From Calamus simplicifolius (Eukaryota > Streptophyta > Magnoliopsida > Arecales > Arecaceae), in assembly GCA_900491605.1 (NCBI GenBank), contig UESW01004014.1, forward strand, positions 509,640-573,639: a DNA stretch of 64,000 nucleotides, in the 5' to 3' direction. Each line of letters starts with the position of its first letter. Positions within the stretch are counted from its first letter, which is position 1. The position numbers were made by a program, and so were the translations under genes. Positions 36,852 through 49,737 of the stretch are shown in pieces. The notes beneath the pieces are model-generated. The model was not told the DNA's origin. It was given only the letters and a program-made list of their open reading frames with translations, and made no database searches.

Positions 36852-36857
36852 AAAATT

Positions 36858-37912
36858 TGATCGCTGTTATTGGTGGTCAAAAATAAAACCTACTCGCTAC
36901 TATAGCTAGTAGTGAATTAGATGTATCCTCGGGGATCAAGGGCAATTATTTCATGAAAAAGAAAAAAAAAATTATATATAGAGGATTATATTAAGAATAA
37001 CGATTATTAAAAGATAATAATAAATAAATAATATTAAATAGTAAAAAAGCAACCTAGGAATCCAAATCCATCATGCAAACATGTTTATCTTTTTTTTAAT
37101 ATATTAGTAATAATTTTGCAAATTCAAGGTTAGAATAATTTATCTCTTATCAGGCACATACTGTATTAAAAGATCACGATATGTTCTCTTAGAGTATAAA
37201 CTATCTAATTATTTACAAAGTTAGATGTCTAAACTATCATACGACGATCCATCTCTTTTAGGCATGTATCGTATCCTGAGATCATGGTACATCGATAGAT
37301 GGTATAGGCCGTATATGCCAAATCAAAATCTCGATCAGAAAAATAACTTGAAAGATACATGAAAAAAGAGCATATTTTTATTGCATAAAAATAAAAAATA
37401 AAAAGAAAGATAGAACCTGATTTCAGGCTTCATCATCATCCCAAATTGAAGGAATTAGCCACGCATTGCTGCTGCCAGCATCCCCTCAATAATTTTTCTC
37501 TCCTAAACCTAAATATAATGATCTACATAAAAAAAAACTTTGGAGAAAACTCTTCCTCCCTAACTACTGCCTGAGGTCTTTCTTTTATAGAGCTTGTCTA
37601 GGGCTTCCTTCTAGTCAAAAGTTGAAGTCAATCAGGCTCAAGATCATTAGATACTGTAAAAAAACTTCTCAGCCATCTTTTCCACATCACCGCCTTAGAG
37701 AATCATGCGAAATCATCTCTTTCTTTCTTTTCAAACAAACAGAGTCCTGATTTGAGTGTTGTCTGCATCCTTGGACTTTGAAAATCGAGCTCTTTTCATC
37801 TATATGCTCCTTTTTTACAACCATCCATAAAAAGTATCAATTCTTAATAAATTTAAAGTAATTAATATTTATTTTAATGGTTAAATTGGAATAATAAATA
37901 GACTTATTAACA
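36858..37912 (-). repeat. 5' LTR of element C
   Basis: Direct repeat of 31038-32101. Read on the minus strand it begins TGTTAATAAGTC and ends CAGCGATCA just before the primer site. Confidence 0.88.
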
Positions 37913-40900
37913 TTGCTTATAATATTTATTTATTGCTAATACCAAAAAAAGCCTAGACTTAATTTGAACCCTATTAAATTATTATAGTTGTTCTTCTTTT
38001 GTCACATTTTATATTCTAAGTTATTTCTATTTTTGATGTAATTACAAGATAATTTAAAGAAATATGATTAATGAATAAAAGTCAAATACACTAGTCAGAA
38101 ATACTTAATGCAAGATATTTAGGTCTTACTAGCTTTATAGAATTTGCATCAAAATCTTTCAAAGACTAACCCATTGCATGCCTTTGTACCAAATGTGTTG
38201 ATAAGATTCATGACACTTAGATTTTATTATGGTGTGTATTGATCCATTCTTATATATACTCTCTAGCATTGTCATAGGAGTGATTATCACTAGTTTTGTG
38301 GTGTAATGAACTTAATCATATACTCCACCTAATTTAAAAATAATGGTTTAGTATAGGTGTTCAAAATCTTTATGGGCTCAATAGCAACCTATGAATGTAG
38401 GAAAATAATAATGAGGTCAAACAAGAAGCACAAAAGTTCTATAGGTTAGAAAGAAGTTGATAAGGAGCTTTATTAAGGATGCTAAAGACATAGTAGTGAG
38501 GCTATGATTTTTTTTTTCTTACCATGGTACATGCTTTCTAAAACTGAATAGAAACTTTAGTACATTTATTAATCAAATAATTATTCTAACCTTATTTTAT
38601 ACTTCATAAACTTATTTTGTATAAATAAAGTTTGTAGACCTACAAGTCATATTTATACAGGGGCGTACTTTCTCAAATCAAAGATGAGTTTACTTATTAG
38701 GAGATATACTATCTCAGGTAAGGAAGCCTAAGAGACATGATTGTGTATATATATATATATAGTTTTTAGACCAACTTAAAAGATATTTTGGAAGATAGAC
38801 ATTGCAAAGGTATGAGAGGAGTGATCACATAAGAATAAAGTTTGACAACTCCTCAATCAAATTGCAAGTATAAACTTCAACATAGATGAATTGAAAGAGC
38901 CGATCTCTAGATTTGTTCCTATTGCAAACAACCTATTCATTAGACAAGTATAGGATTTAATTTTATGGTTCAAAGAGTATGTGATTTAGAATATAAAAAC
39001 ATATGTTTTATCATTTACATAACCTAATATTTTTTTATATCTATATAACCTAATTTTTTTTATTTTTTAATATATTAGGCTCATAATACGAGTAGTCATT
39101 ATGATCTCTACCATATATCATTGATTACCCTCTTTTATATCCAATAAGGACCTTCCATTTGTCAACCCCTATTAGTAAAACAATAGATTATTGATTGATG
39201 CATTTTTTAAACTATATTTTTATTAGTTTAGATGACCTATGTTTGATTCTTATTTTTTTCAAAATCTACTACATGCTAAATCATTTTTTCTTACTTTTTT
39301 TTTGCAACTTGGACATATGTGATCCACATGTTCTTATAATTGCATGATATTTTGAATATTTTTTAGTTAGTTTAATGACTTTTATTCAAGTGAACATATT
39401 GAATTCTTTTGTGCTTTGATTTCAGTAGTATAAATAGCCAATAAATTGAAAATATGTATTTGATATGGATTTGGTATGTTGAATGGAATTGGTATTGTAA
39501 TAGCTATGCAAATTGTAGATATTAAATGCTAAAATATATATAATAGTTTTATTTACATGGTTAATGATGGTTAGTAGAGGAAGAAAAGACCATAAAGTGT
39601 TGATTAAAAGGTTATAAAGCCACTAAATAGATAGTTTTATAAGTTTCAAAATGCCTATGCTTAAGCTTATAAATGTAGAAAAACCTATAGATAAGATAGT
39701 TTTCAGCGACTTTCATAAATGTCATTTAAGAATATAAAGTGACATTTACAAGTGCCACAACTTTAACGATATATTTGGAGGAAAAAGTGGAGAGAAGAGG
39801 ATTAACATTCTCAACTTTAAAAAGTCACATTCTCAACAACTTGACTTTAATAAGGTTGATCCTACTATGGTCCATGTCCTCTACAAGGGAAAAGTGGAGT
39901 GAAGAGGATTAGCTTGGTGAACTCAAAGTAAATAAGACAAAGAAGAAAACTATAAGTTAATTACCCAGAACCTTCCTAAACCCTAGAATTTCCTAGGATC
40001 ATGAGCCTGCCTTGGGCATCAGAGAAGCCAAGCCATATCTATTGAGTCTCAACCTTTTGAGGAGCTTGTTGAATTTGGCCTCGATTCATCCCATTAGGTT
40101 GGCAACTATAGTGTTTTCCTCATATTAAGAGTAAGAATCTCACCTTAGCTCTTAAGAGGCTCCCTCCATATGCCAAGAGCAGTCAAGCCTATTTCATAAG
40201 GCAAAAAAAAAAATTCTTCTTCCAATCATGAATAAAGGTGGGAAGGTCGATAAAAAGAGAATAGCCTTGTGCAAACTAAGATACTACAACCCATAACTTC
40301 TTGGATGGCATTTCATAGAGAAGAACTTCCAAAAAATACTCGAATAGTTCTTTGAGAACCCTCTTTTCCTAAGGACAAGATATATGCTAGGGATTGGAAA
40401 CAAGTTGAGAATGAGACTCCTAAATCTTTGCATATCTCTAAAGCGAAAGGAGGCAAAGAGAGCCTAAGCTTGATATTCATGGCATCTGCGTAGATGCACA
40501 ACTTGCTAGAAGGACTACAAGCCCTTTCTTATTCAAAAAGAGCTCTAGTGGGCACATTTGGTGGGAGTCTAAAGAAATGTGTAATCCTATCTATTGTATT
40601 CTCTGGAATCTTACGAGTCATGGAGAAAAAGGAAAAGAAAGAAAGAATAAAAATAACATACCTATATAAAAAGGTTGAAGATGAAAAAGACTAAAAAAAG
40701 TATGAGAGAACACTTTGAGAAAGGATGAAGAAAGAGGCTAGATCTCTGCCTCCATCTTCTTTTAAAGGCACATAGATGACCCCAATTAATCAAAGAGGAT
40801 TAGTGATCAAGAATGAAGACGTATAGTTAAATTTTCCTTTACATGTATCACATCTTTACCGGCCAAATAGAAATCATATCTACTTTGATACCTTATGAGC

Positions 40901-41214
40901 AGCACCTTTTATGATGCATTTAATACAACATCATCATTAATAATAATGAAAAGTCTTAATGCTTGGACTTTTTACACAAAAATTTGGAACTCAGAAAGTG
41001 CAACCTCCGAACAAGCTAGTGCCACATTAATGAACACTCGACCCTAGATGGAATGGACTCTAAATATTCTAAATGGAAAAGAGCTTTAGCCATCATAGAA
41101 TTCTATACTGGCTAGGAAATCTAATGCCAATATATGAAAAGAAGAGATTTGATTTGATATAGCATCTTCTTTTTCTTTTTTCATTTATCCTTTTCCATTT
41201 CTTTATCATAGAAA
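37913..41214. other. Intergenic AT-rich DNA
   Basis: I see no supported gene. A (TA)n run is present at about 38748-38762. The open frames at 40313-40501 and 40494-40694 have no recognisable family. Confidence 0.5.
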
Positions 41215-42600
41215 CCCTAGTGGGTTCTTTGGTTAATCACCATGCTGATTTTCTTGACGATACAATCATCGGTGATAAAATCATCCATAATAGAATCACT
41301 AGTAATCGAACATCACTCATTTAGTTTGAGATATTTTAACAATCAAAGAACATTGGTGATCATAAGTTACCATGCTTGGTGTATCATGGGAATTAAAAAT
41401 CACCATACATACAATATCAATAATACCTTTAAAAACTTATTTAAATAATATATTATAATATTACATATTATATAATATTACTATTATTATAATATATTAT
41501 GTATAAATTATATACTATAATGTAAGATTAATAAATATATATTATGCATTATATATAACATATTATATATATATATTATGCTATAATAATAATCATTAAT
41601 ATTCTAATACTATATAATATATTATATATTTATTTGTATAATAAATATAAATAAAATAATATTAATTATTATATTATAATAATTAATATTATTATACATT
41701 ATATTAATTATAAATGCTATAATGTAATATTAATAGAGATAGATTGGGCTACATTTATGTATAATAAAGCCCAAATTTGATTACCTTTTCCATCATTAAA
41801 TTCGTATGGATCTAAAAAACCATCCATTAACCATTGTTTCCTACTTAAAAAAAAGAAGCATTTATGAGATAGGACATGTATTTATGAGATGGGATAATAT
41901 ATTATGCCATATTACTGTGTTGTTGCATCATATCTCTATGCTACTATATTATAAGATGAGGATATGATACAATATCTCTATGCTGCTGTCATAATCCTAT
42001 GCTTTTATATTATAAGCATAGTGATAATATACAATAATAAGGATGTGATATATCATGTTCCTATGCTTTTATATCATATTTCTACACTATTATATCTTAA
42101 ACATATGGATATAGCAACACAATGATATGAATATCCTTATATTATTATATTATAAGCATAGGAATATGATATGGCAGTATAAGAGATGTTTCTTTGGTAA
42201 AGACATAGGCTATATTGTCTTGTCTTATAAATGTGTGTCCCGCCTTATAAAATGCTTCTTTTTTATTAAAAAAAAAGCTAATGATGATTAACATATAGCT
42301 TTTGATTTCAATATCCTTGCGGATCTAATGTGAGAAAGATGATCAGATTTGGGCTTCGCTACATATAAATATAACCAGATGTCTCTCATATTAACATATT
42401 AATATAATAATAATAATAATATATAATTATATATAATAATTAATATTATATAATTTACTATTATATACTATTAATATACTAATTATACTAATATTTACAA
42501 TATATAATATATTATTACATAATATTTATATATTATAAATAATAAATTTTTACTATAGAAAATAGAGATTGATAAATATAGAAGTAAAATTATTTTAATA
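41215..42600. mobile_element. AT-rich MITE-like element, copy 2 (related to 17951-19497)
   Basis: The left end, GGTTCTTTGGTTAATCACC, and the following run of ATAGAATCACTAG-type text match the minus-strand right end of copy 1. Long TA-rich palindromic sequence follows (41440-41720 and 42390-42560). The right end could not be fixed. A separate foldback element is nested inside at 41845-42267. It has no coding capacity. Confidence 0.5.
41845..42267. mobile_element. Foldback (MITE-like) element of about 420 bp
   Basis: The left end reads TTAAAAAAAAGAAGCATTTA and goes on GAGATAGGACATGTATTTAT. The right end read on the opposite strand is AAAAAAGAAGCATTTTATAA and then GGCGGGACACACATTTATAA. The inverted repeats are about 50 bp and imperfect. 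The inside contains several CTATGCTTTTATATTATAAG palindromes. No protein can be read. Confidence 0.7.
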
Positions 42601-43383
42601 TTTTAATTTAATTTATTATTACCATAATGTTCTAGCATTTTATCTCTTTGGGTAGGACTAAGATCATTCTGTTGTACAATAATTCAAATCTCTTGTTGAT
42701 CAAAATTCACTTATAAAAGAATATAGATATGGTTGAAATAATTTTTATCATCGTCATCATTATCATCACTGAGCTATAAAGATCATCTCATGCTGAACAG
42801 CTTCTAACGCCTTGAAGCATCCCCAAGTCATCTCAAATAAAAATTTCCTGCCGACTTAAATGATTCCCATCAAGGTATATCTGGAAGCTTGCTCTTTTTT
42901 TATTATTATCTTCGCTTATTTTACAAATATTCCTTTGAAGTTTTCGATCCCATTGCTCATCGTTTGACTCGCACGGCTGCTTTCTTTTGACAGCTTGGTC
43001 GTCAGGCACGGAATCGTATCTGGACCGTATTCCAAGAAGTACAGGCGGCAAAACCCCTCCCTCCTCGATGACGCCGCCGGACCTTTCCTATTTTTCTTTC
43101 ACCATGTTTGAAACTTTGAAACTAAATAATATTAAAATATAATTATTTTATTTGCTCTATAATATTGATGCGACGCCTCTCAGGCTGAGAGGATCCAACT
43201 ACCCTTTTTCTCCGTTGTTGGTGGAAGCAGTTGGCGGCTCGGTCCGCCCCTTCAAACCATACGCTCCACCTACCCGTCACTCTCTCTCTCTCTCTAATAT
43301 CTAGTGACGCTCGGAGAGCCACATATCTCGTGATCCCCGCTGCAACCACCCGCCGACTACCAACGAAAAAAAGGGCTCTGGCG
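42601..43383 (+). promoter_or_regulatory. Upstream region of the strictosidine-synthase-like gene
   Basis: AT-rich DNA gives way near 43150 to GC-rich leader sequence. CTATAATATT at about 43157-43166 is a possible TATA box. A CT run at 43279-43296 lies in the likely 5' leader, about 90 bp before the ATG. Confidence 0.35.
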
Positions 43384-43715
43384 ATGTCGCCGGCGGGGAT
43401 CGTCCTGGCTGGAGCGTTCCTCCTGGCAGCGTTTTACTGCGGGACGGACCCTCTGGGGCACAGCCCCATGGCCGACTTCCCGGGCTTCGAGGCGTACCCG
43501 GTGGAGCTGCCGCGGTGGTCGGAGCTCCCCACCGCGCGGGACACCGAGGACCGGCTCCAGCGGGCGGAGGTCCGCTTCCTCGGCCAGGTACAGGGCCCCG
43601 AGAGCGTCGCCTTCGACCCCCTCGGCCGCGGTCCCTACACGGGTGTCGCCGACGGCCGCGTCCTCTTCTGGAACGGCCACTCCTGGTCCGACTTCGCCTA
43701 CACTTCGCCTCACAG
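43384..43715 (+). CDS. Strictosidine-synthase-like protein, exon 1
   Basis: The exon encodes 110 residues and two bases of the next codon, ending before the donor GTCCTC. The start at 43384 gives an N-terminus usual for the family: MSPAGIVLAGAFLLAAFYCG is a single hydrophobic signal anchor. The upstream in-frame ATG at 43231 would add 51 residues not usual for the family. Then come MADFPGFEAYPVELPRW, a GPESVAFDPLGRGPYTGVAD block and GRVLFWNGHSW, as in plant strictosidine-synthase-like (SSL) beta-propellers of the vacuolar/secretory system. These SSL proteins are generally not thought to make strictosidine; many have unknown substrates. The exon is GC-rich (typical of monocot 5' exons) and open. 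The gene as a whole may be broken by exon 2. Confidence 0.85.
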
Positions 43716-46074
43716 GTCCTCTCCCTCTCCCCGTTCTTTTGGAGTTGAAGAAAGATGCGAAGCAACCTCTCTCAGAGATTGTCCCAGTTTCATGGGATAA
43801 GTTAAAAATTTACCTCTTTTCTTTTGGATTTCTATAATTAATAATAATCAAAATTAACATTTAAAGTGGATTGGGATATCTGATGTCTATGAAAATTGAT
43901 TTTTTTTAATGAATTGTTTCGTGACATAATGGGGCCGAACTCGACATTATAAAAATATCGATTTTCATGTATAACACCAAAACCAGCATCAACTCTCTTT
44001 GGTGGCTTTCAAATGCCAGCATCAACGTCTATTCTGATGTAGGTGCTGTTATTACTATTTTAATTAGAGAAAAAAAAGTGTATTCTAGTGTTAAGATTGG
44101 CATTTCAATTGTGATCTTAAGACTGAATTTAAACTAAATTAAAACAATAAAAAAGTTGTTGATTACTGCTGAAAAACGCTTGGTTATTCACGGGTAGTTT
44201 CTTCAGTTAGAAATGCTCAACAATGTGCAACTATTCTTTTTATGATCGAGAGAACATCTATCCTGTAGACATTTCTCTTTTAGCTCTCTAAATCACCCTT
44301 CCTCCAGTTAGTCAAGATTATCATGAAAACCCTCATAAAAATCATGTCTGATATTATGCATAATTCAGGGTCTTCTGTCAACTGAATCTCACCATAATGG
44401 TACTAAAATATGTATGTGATAGCCTAGTCCATAATTATTGGTAAGATATCTCTCATTTGTGAACATTTAGGGCTGATCTATTACTATTCTGCGTAAAGGA
44501 GAGTTCTGATATCTAAATATGGAGTCTGATTTTAAACCTGAAAATTTGGTTGGACAAAATGTTACAATCACCTTGGCATAGTTTTTAGAAGTTCAAATAT
44601 TTTTGTAAAAGGTTTTAGGAATAAAAAAGTCGTAAATGCCTTCTTCTCACAAATGTTTCAAAAAATTCACTACTATCATGAGAGTCAAGACTGCCACATA
44701 CTTCTAGATGATGCAGAAATTTTATGTACAGTAGTGCAACAGTATAGTGTGAGTATCACATTTTGATTTACTCTGTTCTCATGACAAGTTGAGTCATTTT
44801 CACTGATTTCATCTTCATTTCCACATGTTCATGTAAGTCATGGGAGGACATTTATTATTTTCTTGGTAAGTTACGCAACCTATGCAGTTAATCTTTGTTT
44901 TGGTTTTGGGCCTACATTTATGTCTTCAGAAAACCAAATGGACAAAAAAAAAGTTTCTCCCTGTACAACTTGTGGAAAATGCTGAAGATGTTGAGAATCA
45001 AGTGGTGGAACTGAGAGATGAATAATGTGACATATAAGATGGAGAAAACAGACATTTAGAATGTTAGGAAAAGAAATCCTGAAATTACCTCGAAATGTAT
45101 AGCATGGTGTGTTTTTAACTTGGATAAATTGGTGACCTAACATGTTAAATGTAAAATAAAAGCTGCCTCCAATGGAGAAGGGAGGAAAGCCCTAGTTAGC
45201 CATTTCATGGTGATAGAATGCTTTTATATACTTAGAGGTAGGTAGAAAGCAATAGGAAATTTCAACCATATGTTAAAACATCACTTGATGGAATTGAGTA
45301 ATGCAATCAGCTTCATGGTAGCTTAGAAAAACCTTGTTTGCTATGACTCTAATTCTGCTTTGAGGTAAGACTAGAGAGCTGATACTTGCATGATGAATAT
45401 CTAAACATCATTCTAATCTCTGTATACTTGAACTGCATTAGAGCAATCTTCAGACCTCAAAATCCATTTGTGGAACCACATTTTGGCATGAAATGGGGCA
45501 AAAATGTTATGACAAGCTTTTTTGTTCTGAACAGTGTGAAATTGAAACAGAGCAACACTGGAACATGATAATTTAAGGTTGATAGAATAGAAAGATTAAG
45601 TAAATCAAATATATATAGTAAAAAAAATAAATATTATAGTAAAAAAATAAAACTTGATACCAAAGTACAAAGCAATGCAAAAAGGGTTGAATTAAGAATT
45701 GTTTTCAAGTTATAATATTCACAATTTATTTAAATTTCCACATTCTATTCATTTCAAGTGGAATCTGGGTGTTTTACTCAAAAAAAAGTATTTTTAAGGG
45801 GATAAATGGCATGAAACTAGTGTATACCTGCTTTAGTGTCCTATTTCAGTGAACCAAAGAGCTGCACATTGTTGGTGAAAGCTTCAGTCAAATTTGTAAA
45901 CCACAAAACATGCACTCACATGTGAATTTATTATATATTTAAAATCTTTTATACCATTAGCATATATCTGTCTTGTAAATTGCTGTGGTTAGGAGTTTAT
46001 ACATCTCAATAAACTTCTTGAATATGTGCTGACCTCAATCTTCTTGATTTTGCATGGCTTTGTGTTATGTGTAG
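43716..46074 (+). other. Intron 1 of the strictosidine-synthase-like gene
   Basis: It begins GTCCTCTCCC and ends TTATGTGTAG, 2359 bp. Phase 2 on both sides joins AG with A to give Arg. Inside is AT-rich sequence without a supported gene. Confidence 0.8.
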
Positions 46075-46348
46075 ATCGGAGATATGTAACCCGAAACCAT
46101 CACCTTTCGCTTACTTGAAAAATGAGCATATCTGTGGGCGACCGCTGGGTATTCGATTTGACAAGAAAACTGGAGATTTGTACATTGCTGATGCCTATTT
46201 TGGGTTGTTGAAGGTTGGCCCAGAAGGTGGCTTGGCAACACCATTAACTACAGAGGCAGAAGGCATCCCATTAAATTTCACAAATGATTTAGATATAGAC
46301 GGAAGGGAATATTTATTTTACGGACAGTAGCACAAATTACCAGAGGAG
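46075..46348 (+). pseudogene. Strictosidine-synthase-like exon 2, with frameshift
   Basis: It reads SEICNPKPSPFAYLKNEHIC and then GRPLGIRFDKKTGDLYIADA, GLLKVGPEGGLATPL and FTNDLDID, all strongly conserved in plant SSL proteins. At about 46301 the frame shifts and stops at 46328-46330. The next frame then reads EGNIYFTDSSTNYQRR, as expected, up to the donor GTATATTC (46349). The family has one more residue at the shift, so two bases of a codon have probably been lost (or one gained). The propeller would lose more than half its length. A sequencing or assembly error is possible, since exon 1 is clean. Confidence 0.82.
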
Positions 46349-49300
46349 GTATATTCTTTTCATACTCCTGAGAAATATGATTTCATGATTTCTGTTGCCA
46401 TCATAACACATAAATAATAGAATACTTAAAGGGTGATGCTATTGGTTCTCTATTCTTCAAAAGATTAGCCCAATGATAGCTTGATTACCTCAAAGATGGC
46501 TGAACAGGAAACAGTCTCTTTAAGATTAAAAATTTGAAATTGCAGCCCCATCATTCCTCTCATCTTTGGAGTTTTCACTTTTTCTCTGCTCATCCATACC
46601 TTACATCTCAATTTTCTTACGAAAGATTGCATTATTTTATTCTTAGTTGCTTCAGACCAACTACCTCGTGGAAAGTCCCCTCATCTGAATGTATACTCAC
46701 ATCTTATAAATTTAGTTGCTATTACTAAAAAATATAATAATCCAGAAATGCAAATTTTATGTTGCTGCTGCTATTACTACTTATGAGAACTGGAGATAAG
46801 ATCAGAAACCTTGCCCACATCTTTAAAAGGAATTGCCTTCACTTAATTTTTTTCACTTGAATCTGAGCACACGGATACTAACACATAGGCCAATTAGCCA
46901 AACACCTTTTCTTGATTTCTTCACAGATGGTCCATCAATCCATATTGCTATCCCAGTTCTTTTTCTTCCATGACACTAAGCTGCTGGTCCTTGTACCATC
47001 CCTGGATTCTCTTTTAATTTACATATAGATGTTGTTTTATCTCTTAGTGGTTGCATATAGATATTATTTTAGTAGTTGGTGTAAGCTGATTGAGATCGAG
47101 GTAAGGCTTGCCATCAACAAGCAGAATCTTCTATCTAGGGGAATCCACGTGCTTTAGAATCTTCCTAGAATTCTTGAACCTGTCTCAACTTTCTAACTAC
47201 TTACTTTAAGGGGGTTTGGTTCGTGAAATCTAAAAAGATTTCTTAGCAATCTTTTCATGGTAACATCAAATTACCGCATTTAGTTCACAAATCTGAGAAA
47301 GTTGATAGGCATTTAAGATTGCTTTGAAAATCAAATTCGCATTTAGTTCATCTGAGAAAGTTGATAGGCATTTAAGATTGCTTTGAAATCAAATTGTTTC
47401 GTTCTATGTCAATATGATTCCCAGTAGAGGGTTAGATAATCTTAGATTGCCAATAGATGAAAATCTGTCTTACTTTTTTTTTTTCCAAAATTACTCCTCA
47501 AAAAACATATAATTTTATTATTACTATAATATGTTTATTAAAATTCTAATTAGGTGTATTACATATTAATATAAATAATAAAAATTCTTATATTAAATTA
47601 TATATATAGTATTTTTATACTAATATATTAATAATTATTACATATTAATATAGTTATTATTCTAAATTAGTTACTTCTCCATACTTATATGTGCATTTAC
47701 ACCTACTCTTGATTGTGGAGACTAAGGGTTTGCCTAAAGTTCCAAGGTTTACCGTACTGGCAATCAGTATTGTTTCTATGCCGAATTAGTATCTTTTAGT
47801 ATGAGACATACTGCATTGAGCTAGTGGCGTACTGGTCAAGTGATCAAGGAGCTCCAAGCCATAAACCGTCATAGATCAGGCCGAACCGAGCCCCAAGCCA
47901 TGAACCATCAAAATTGGGCCAAACCAAGCTTCAAGCCATGAACCACTCAAAATCAGGCTGAACTAGGCAGTTTGGTATGGTTGGTTTAGTCAGTTGGGGT
48001 TCGGTTTGGGGTCAGTTCAATTGGTTCTTCCTCTGTACCAAACCGAAAGACAACCATCCTAGTTTCGGATTGGTTTGGGACAACCATCATGGTTTCGGAT
48101 TGGTTGCCCCAAACCGTACATTCAGGATGGTTCAGCTTACCATGGCCCAAACTAACATAAAAAACTTTGAATTTAATTTTTACATTTCATATTGGATTTT
48201 TTTCTTTTTTCTTTTTTGTGTTAGCAGAATGAAGCAAACCTATCTTGATCTGGCCTAAACTATTTATAAAATCGAGTATATGTTTTTTTCCCATCAAAAT
48301 TGGTTCATCTTTTTTAAACTTTTGGAAATTTTATCTATATCCATTCAATTTTCGAATTCTTAACCAGGTAGCATTTATTACGCAGGGTTCTTTGTGCCAC
48401 ATTATGCATGGCTCATCCACCTCAAAACCTGGAATACTTTGTTAAAAGTCTGCTGGACTGGAAGTACCCAAACTTAGTCTATTTGTTTTCTCTCCACTTT
48501 ATTCTTTCATGACTTTCAAACCATATATGTATTAGGAGTAAGCAATGGGCTAAGGTAACTTGAGATCTGATATCTACCTGATCTAATAGCATCAAGTTGG
48601 TTTGATTCTAAATGTTAGTAGGATTGGTTATGGGTTTAGAACTCTAGAATTGACTCTTTTTGGGTCAGTTCATAATTTTGGAGGTTGGTTCCTTAGTTTT
48701 GACTTGAAAACCCTCCGAGCCTCTATTTTTTGAATTTAGCAAGATGAATTAGAAAAAATAAAGTGCCTTATCCCTGCATCATCAAAGACACCTAATAAGT
48801 TGTCTTCTATATCCACTAGGTGACTTTGGATGTTAGATTGGTCAACATATAATATATAACTTTTTTAATAAAAAGCTCCTAAGCTATTTCCAAAAAAAAA
48901 AAAAAAAAAGAGAAGGGGTTCCATCTTGGAATTGACTTAGAAAAAAACTGATCAAATCGGTTTAGTTTCAAGTTGAGTCTAAAGTGGGTCAGTTTGGTTT
49001 TGGGTTTAAAATCTTGGTAGTGATCCGAATAGGGTCAGTTAGAGGTTCTAGCCTAGAATTGACCCAATCTAACCTATTCTTACCCCTAATATTTACGCCT
49101 TACTTGTTCTCGCTATGCTCTCTTATTATTATTATTTTTAGCCCGGGCGGGGGGGGGGGGAGGGGGGTGTGGTGTTGAAGAATATGGTGGTTATTCAGCA
49201 TGACTCAGGACTGAACTTGAGACTTCTCACCTAAAGAAGAGGGTGCCTACCAATTGAACTACTAGTTGTTGACTAATTCTAGTTCCATGACCCATCTAGA

Positions 49301-49688
49301 GGTAAAAAAAAGGGTTGCACATTTTACTATCTTCCTTATTTTTTTACGTTTAATCTGTCTTATTCAAGCTGCTGCTAATGACCAACCTGACCAATCTGAA
49401 GGATATTTAGTTTACTTAAGAATGATTTACCTGGCCCAACTGTCGAGCATACGTGTTATGGACACGATATAGATAGTATTGTCTGGTAGTCGAATCATTG
49501 TACTGCTACCTAAACATAGAAATTATAATATTTGTTGAACAGGAACCAGGGTCTCATGTGTACTACATGTTTTCGATGGAAATGAGTGCTGGGTAATCGA
49601 TGTATCTATTCTATTTATTTTTGGACCAAGACAAGAACACCGACATCAATAGGAGTCAAGATTGTATGGTGACCTTCTCAAAAGATTA
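46349..49688 (+). other. Sequence downstream of exon 2 (likely intron 2), no further exon found
   Basis: The next family block (N-F-x-x-L-V-F, then R-L-x-K-Y-D-P) is not seen up to element B or in the 1 kb after it. A GTACTGG-type repeat lies at 47730-47990, a foldback element at 48532-49092 and a G-run at 49150-49167. Element B begins at 49694, so it probably sits in intron 2 or just downstream of a truncated gene. Confidence 0.5.
48532..49092. mobile_element. Foldback MITE-like element
   Basis: The left end reads TTAGGAGTAAGCAATGGGCT. The right end read on the minus strand is TTAGGGGTAAGAATAGGTTA, giving imperfect inverted ends of about 20 bp. It contains GGGTCAGTT motifs and a poly-A run at about 48892-48909. 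No protein can be read. Confidence 0.5.
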
Positions 49689-49693
49689 GTTAC
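49689..49693 (+). repeat. Target-site duplication of element B (left copy)
   Basis: GTTAC directly precedes the TGATGTGG start of the 5' LTR and recurs at 62929-62933 directly after the 3' LTR. Confidence 0.95.
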
Positions 49694-49737
49694 TGATGTG
49701 GTTGGTGTAGCCATAAGGGCAATTTCGACAAAACATT

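Larger units (their letters stand above)
31038..37912 (-). mobile_element. Element C: old Athila-like Ty3/gypsy element lacking RT and integrase
   Basis: Two related direct repeats of about 1.06 kb (31038-32101 and 36858-37912) bound 4.76 kb of internal DNA. On the minus strand, a tRNA-Asp-type primer site, degenerate gag with a zinc knuckle, and a protease follow in order. No reverse transcriptase, RNase H or integrase motifs are seen between the protease and the 3' LTR. LTR copies differ by many substitutions and indels, so the insertion is old. ACATT occurs at 31033-31037 and 37910-37914; the right copy overlaps the terminal CA, so the exact ends are uncertain by about 3 bp. Confidence 0.85.

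Noticed and set aside
46534..46728. Frame just after exon 2 as the third exon of the strictosidine-synthase-like gene
   Set aside because: The translation has none of the conserved blocks expected after QRR, and no acceptor in the right phase is seen.
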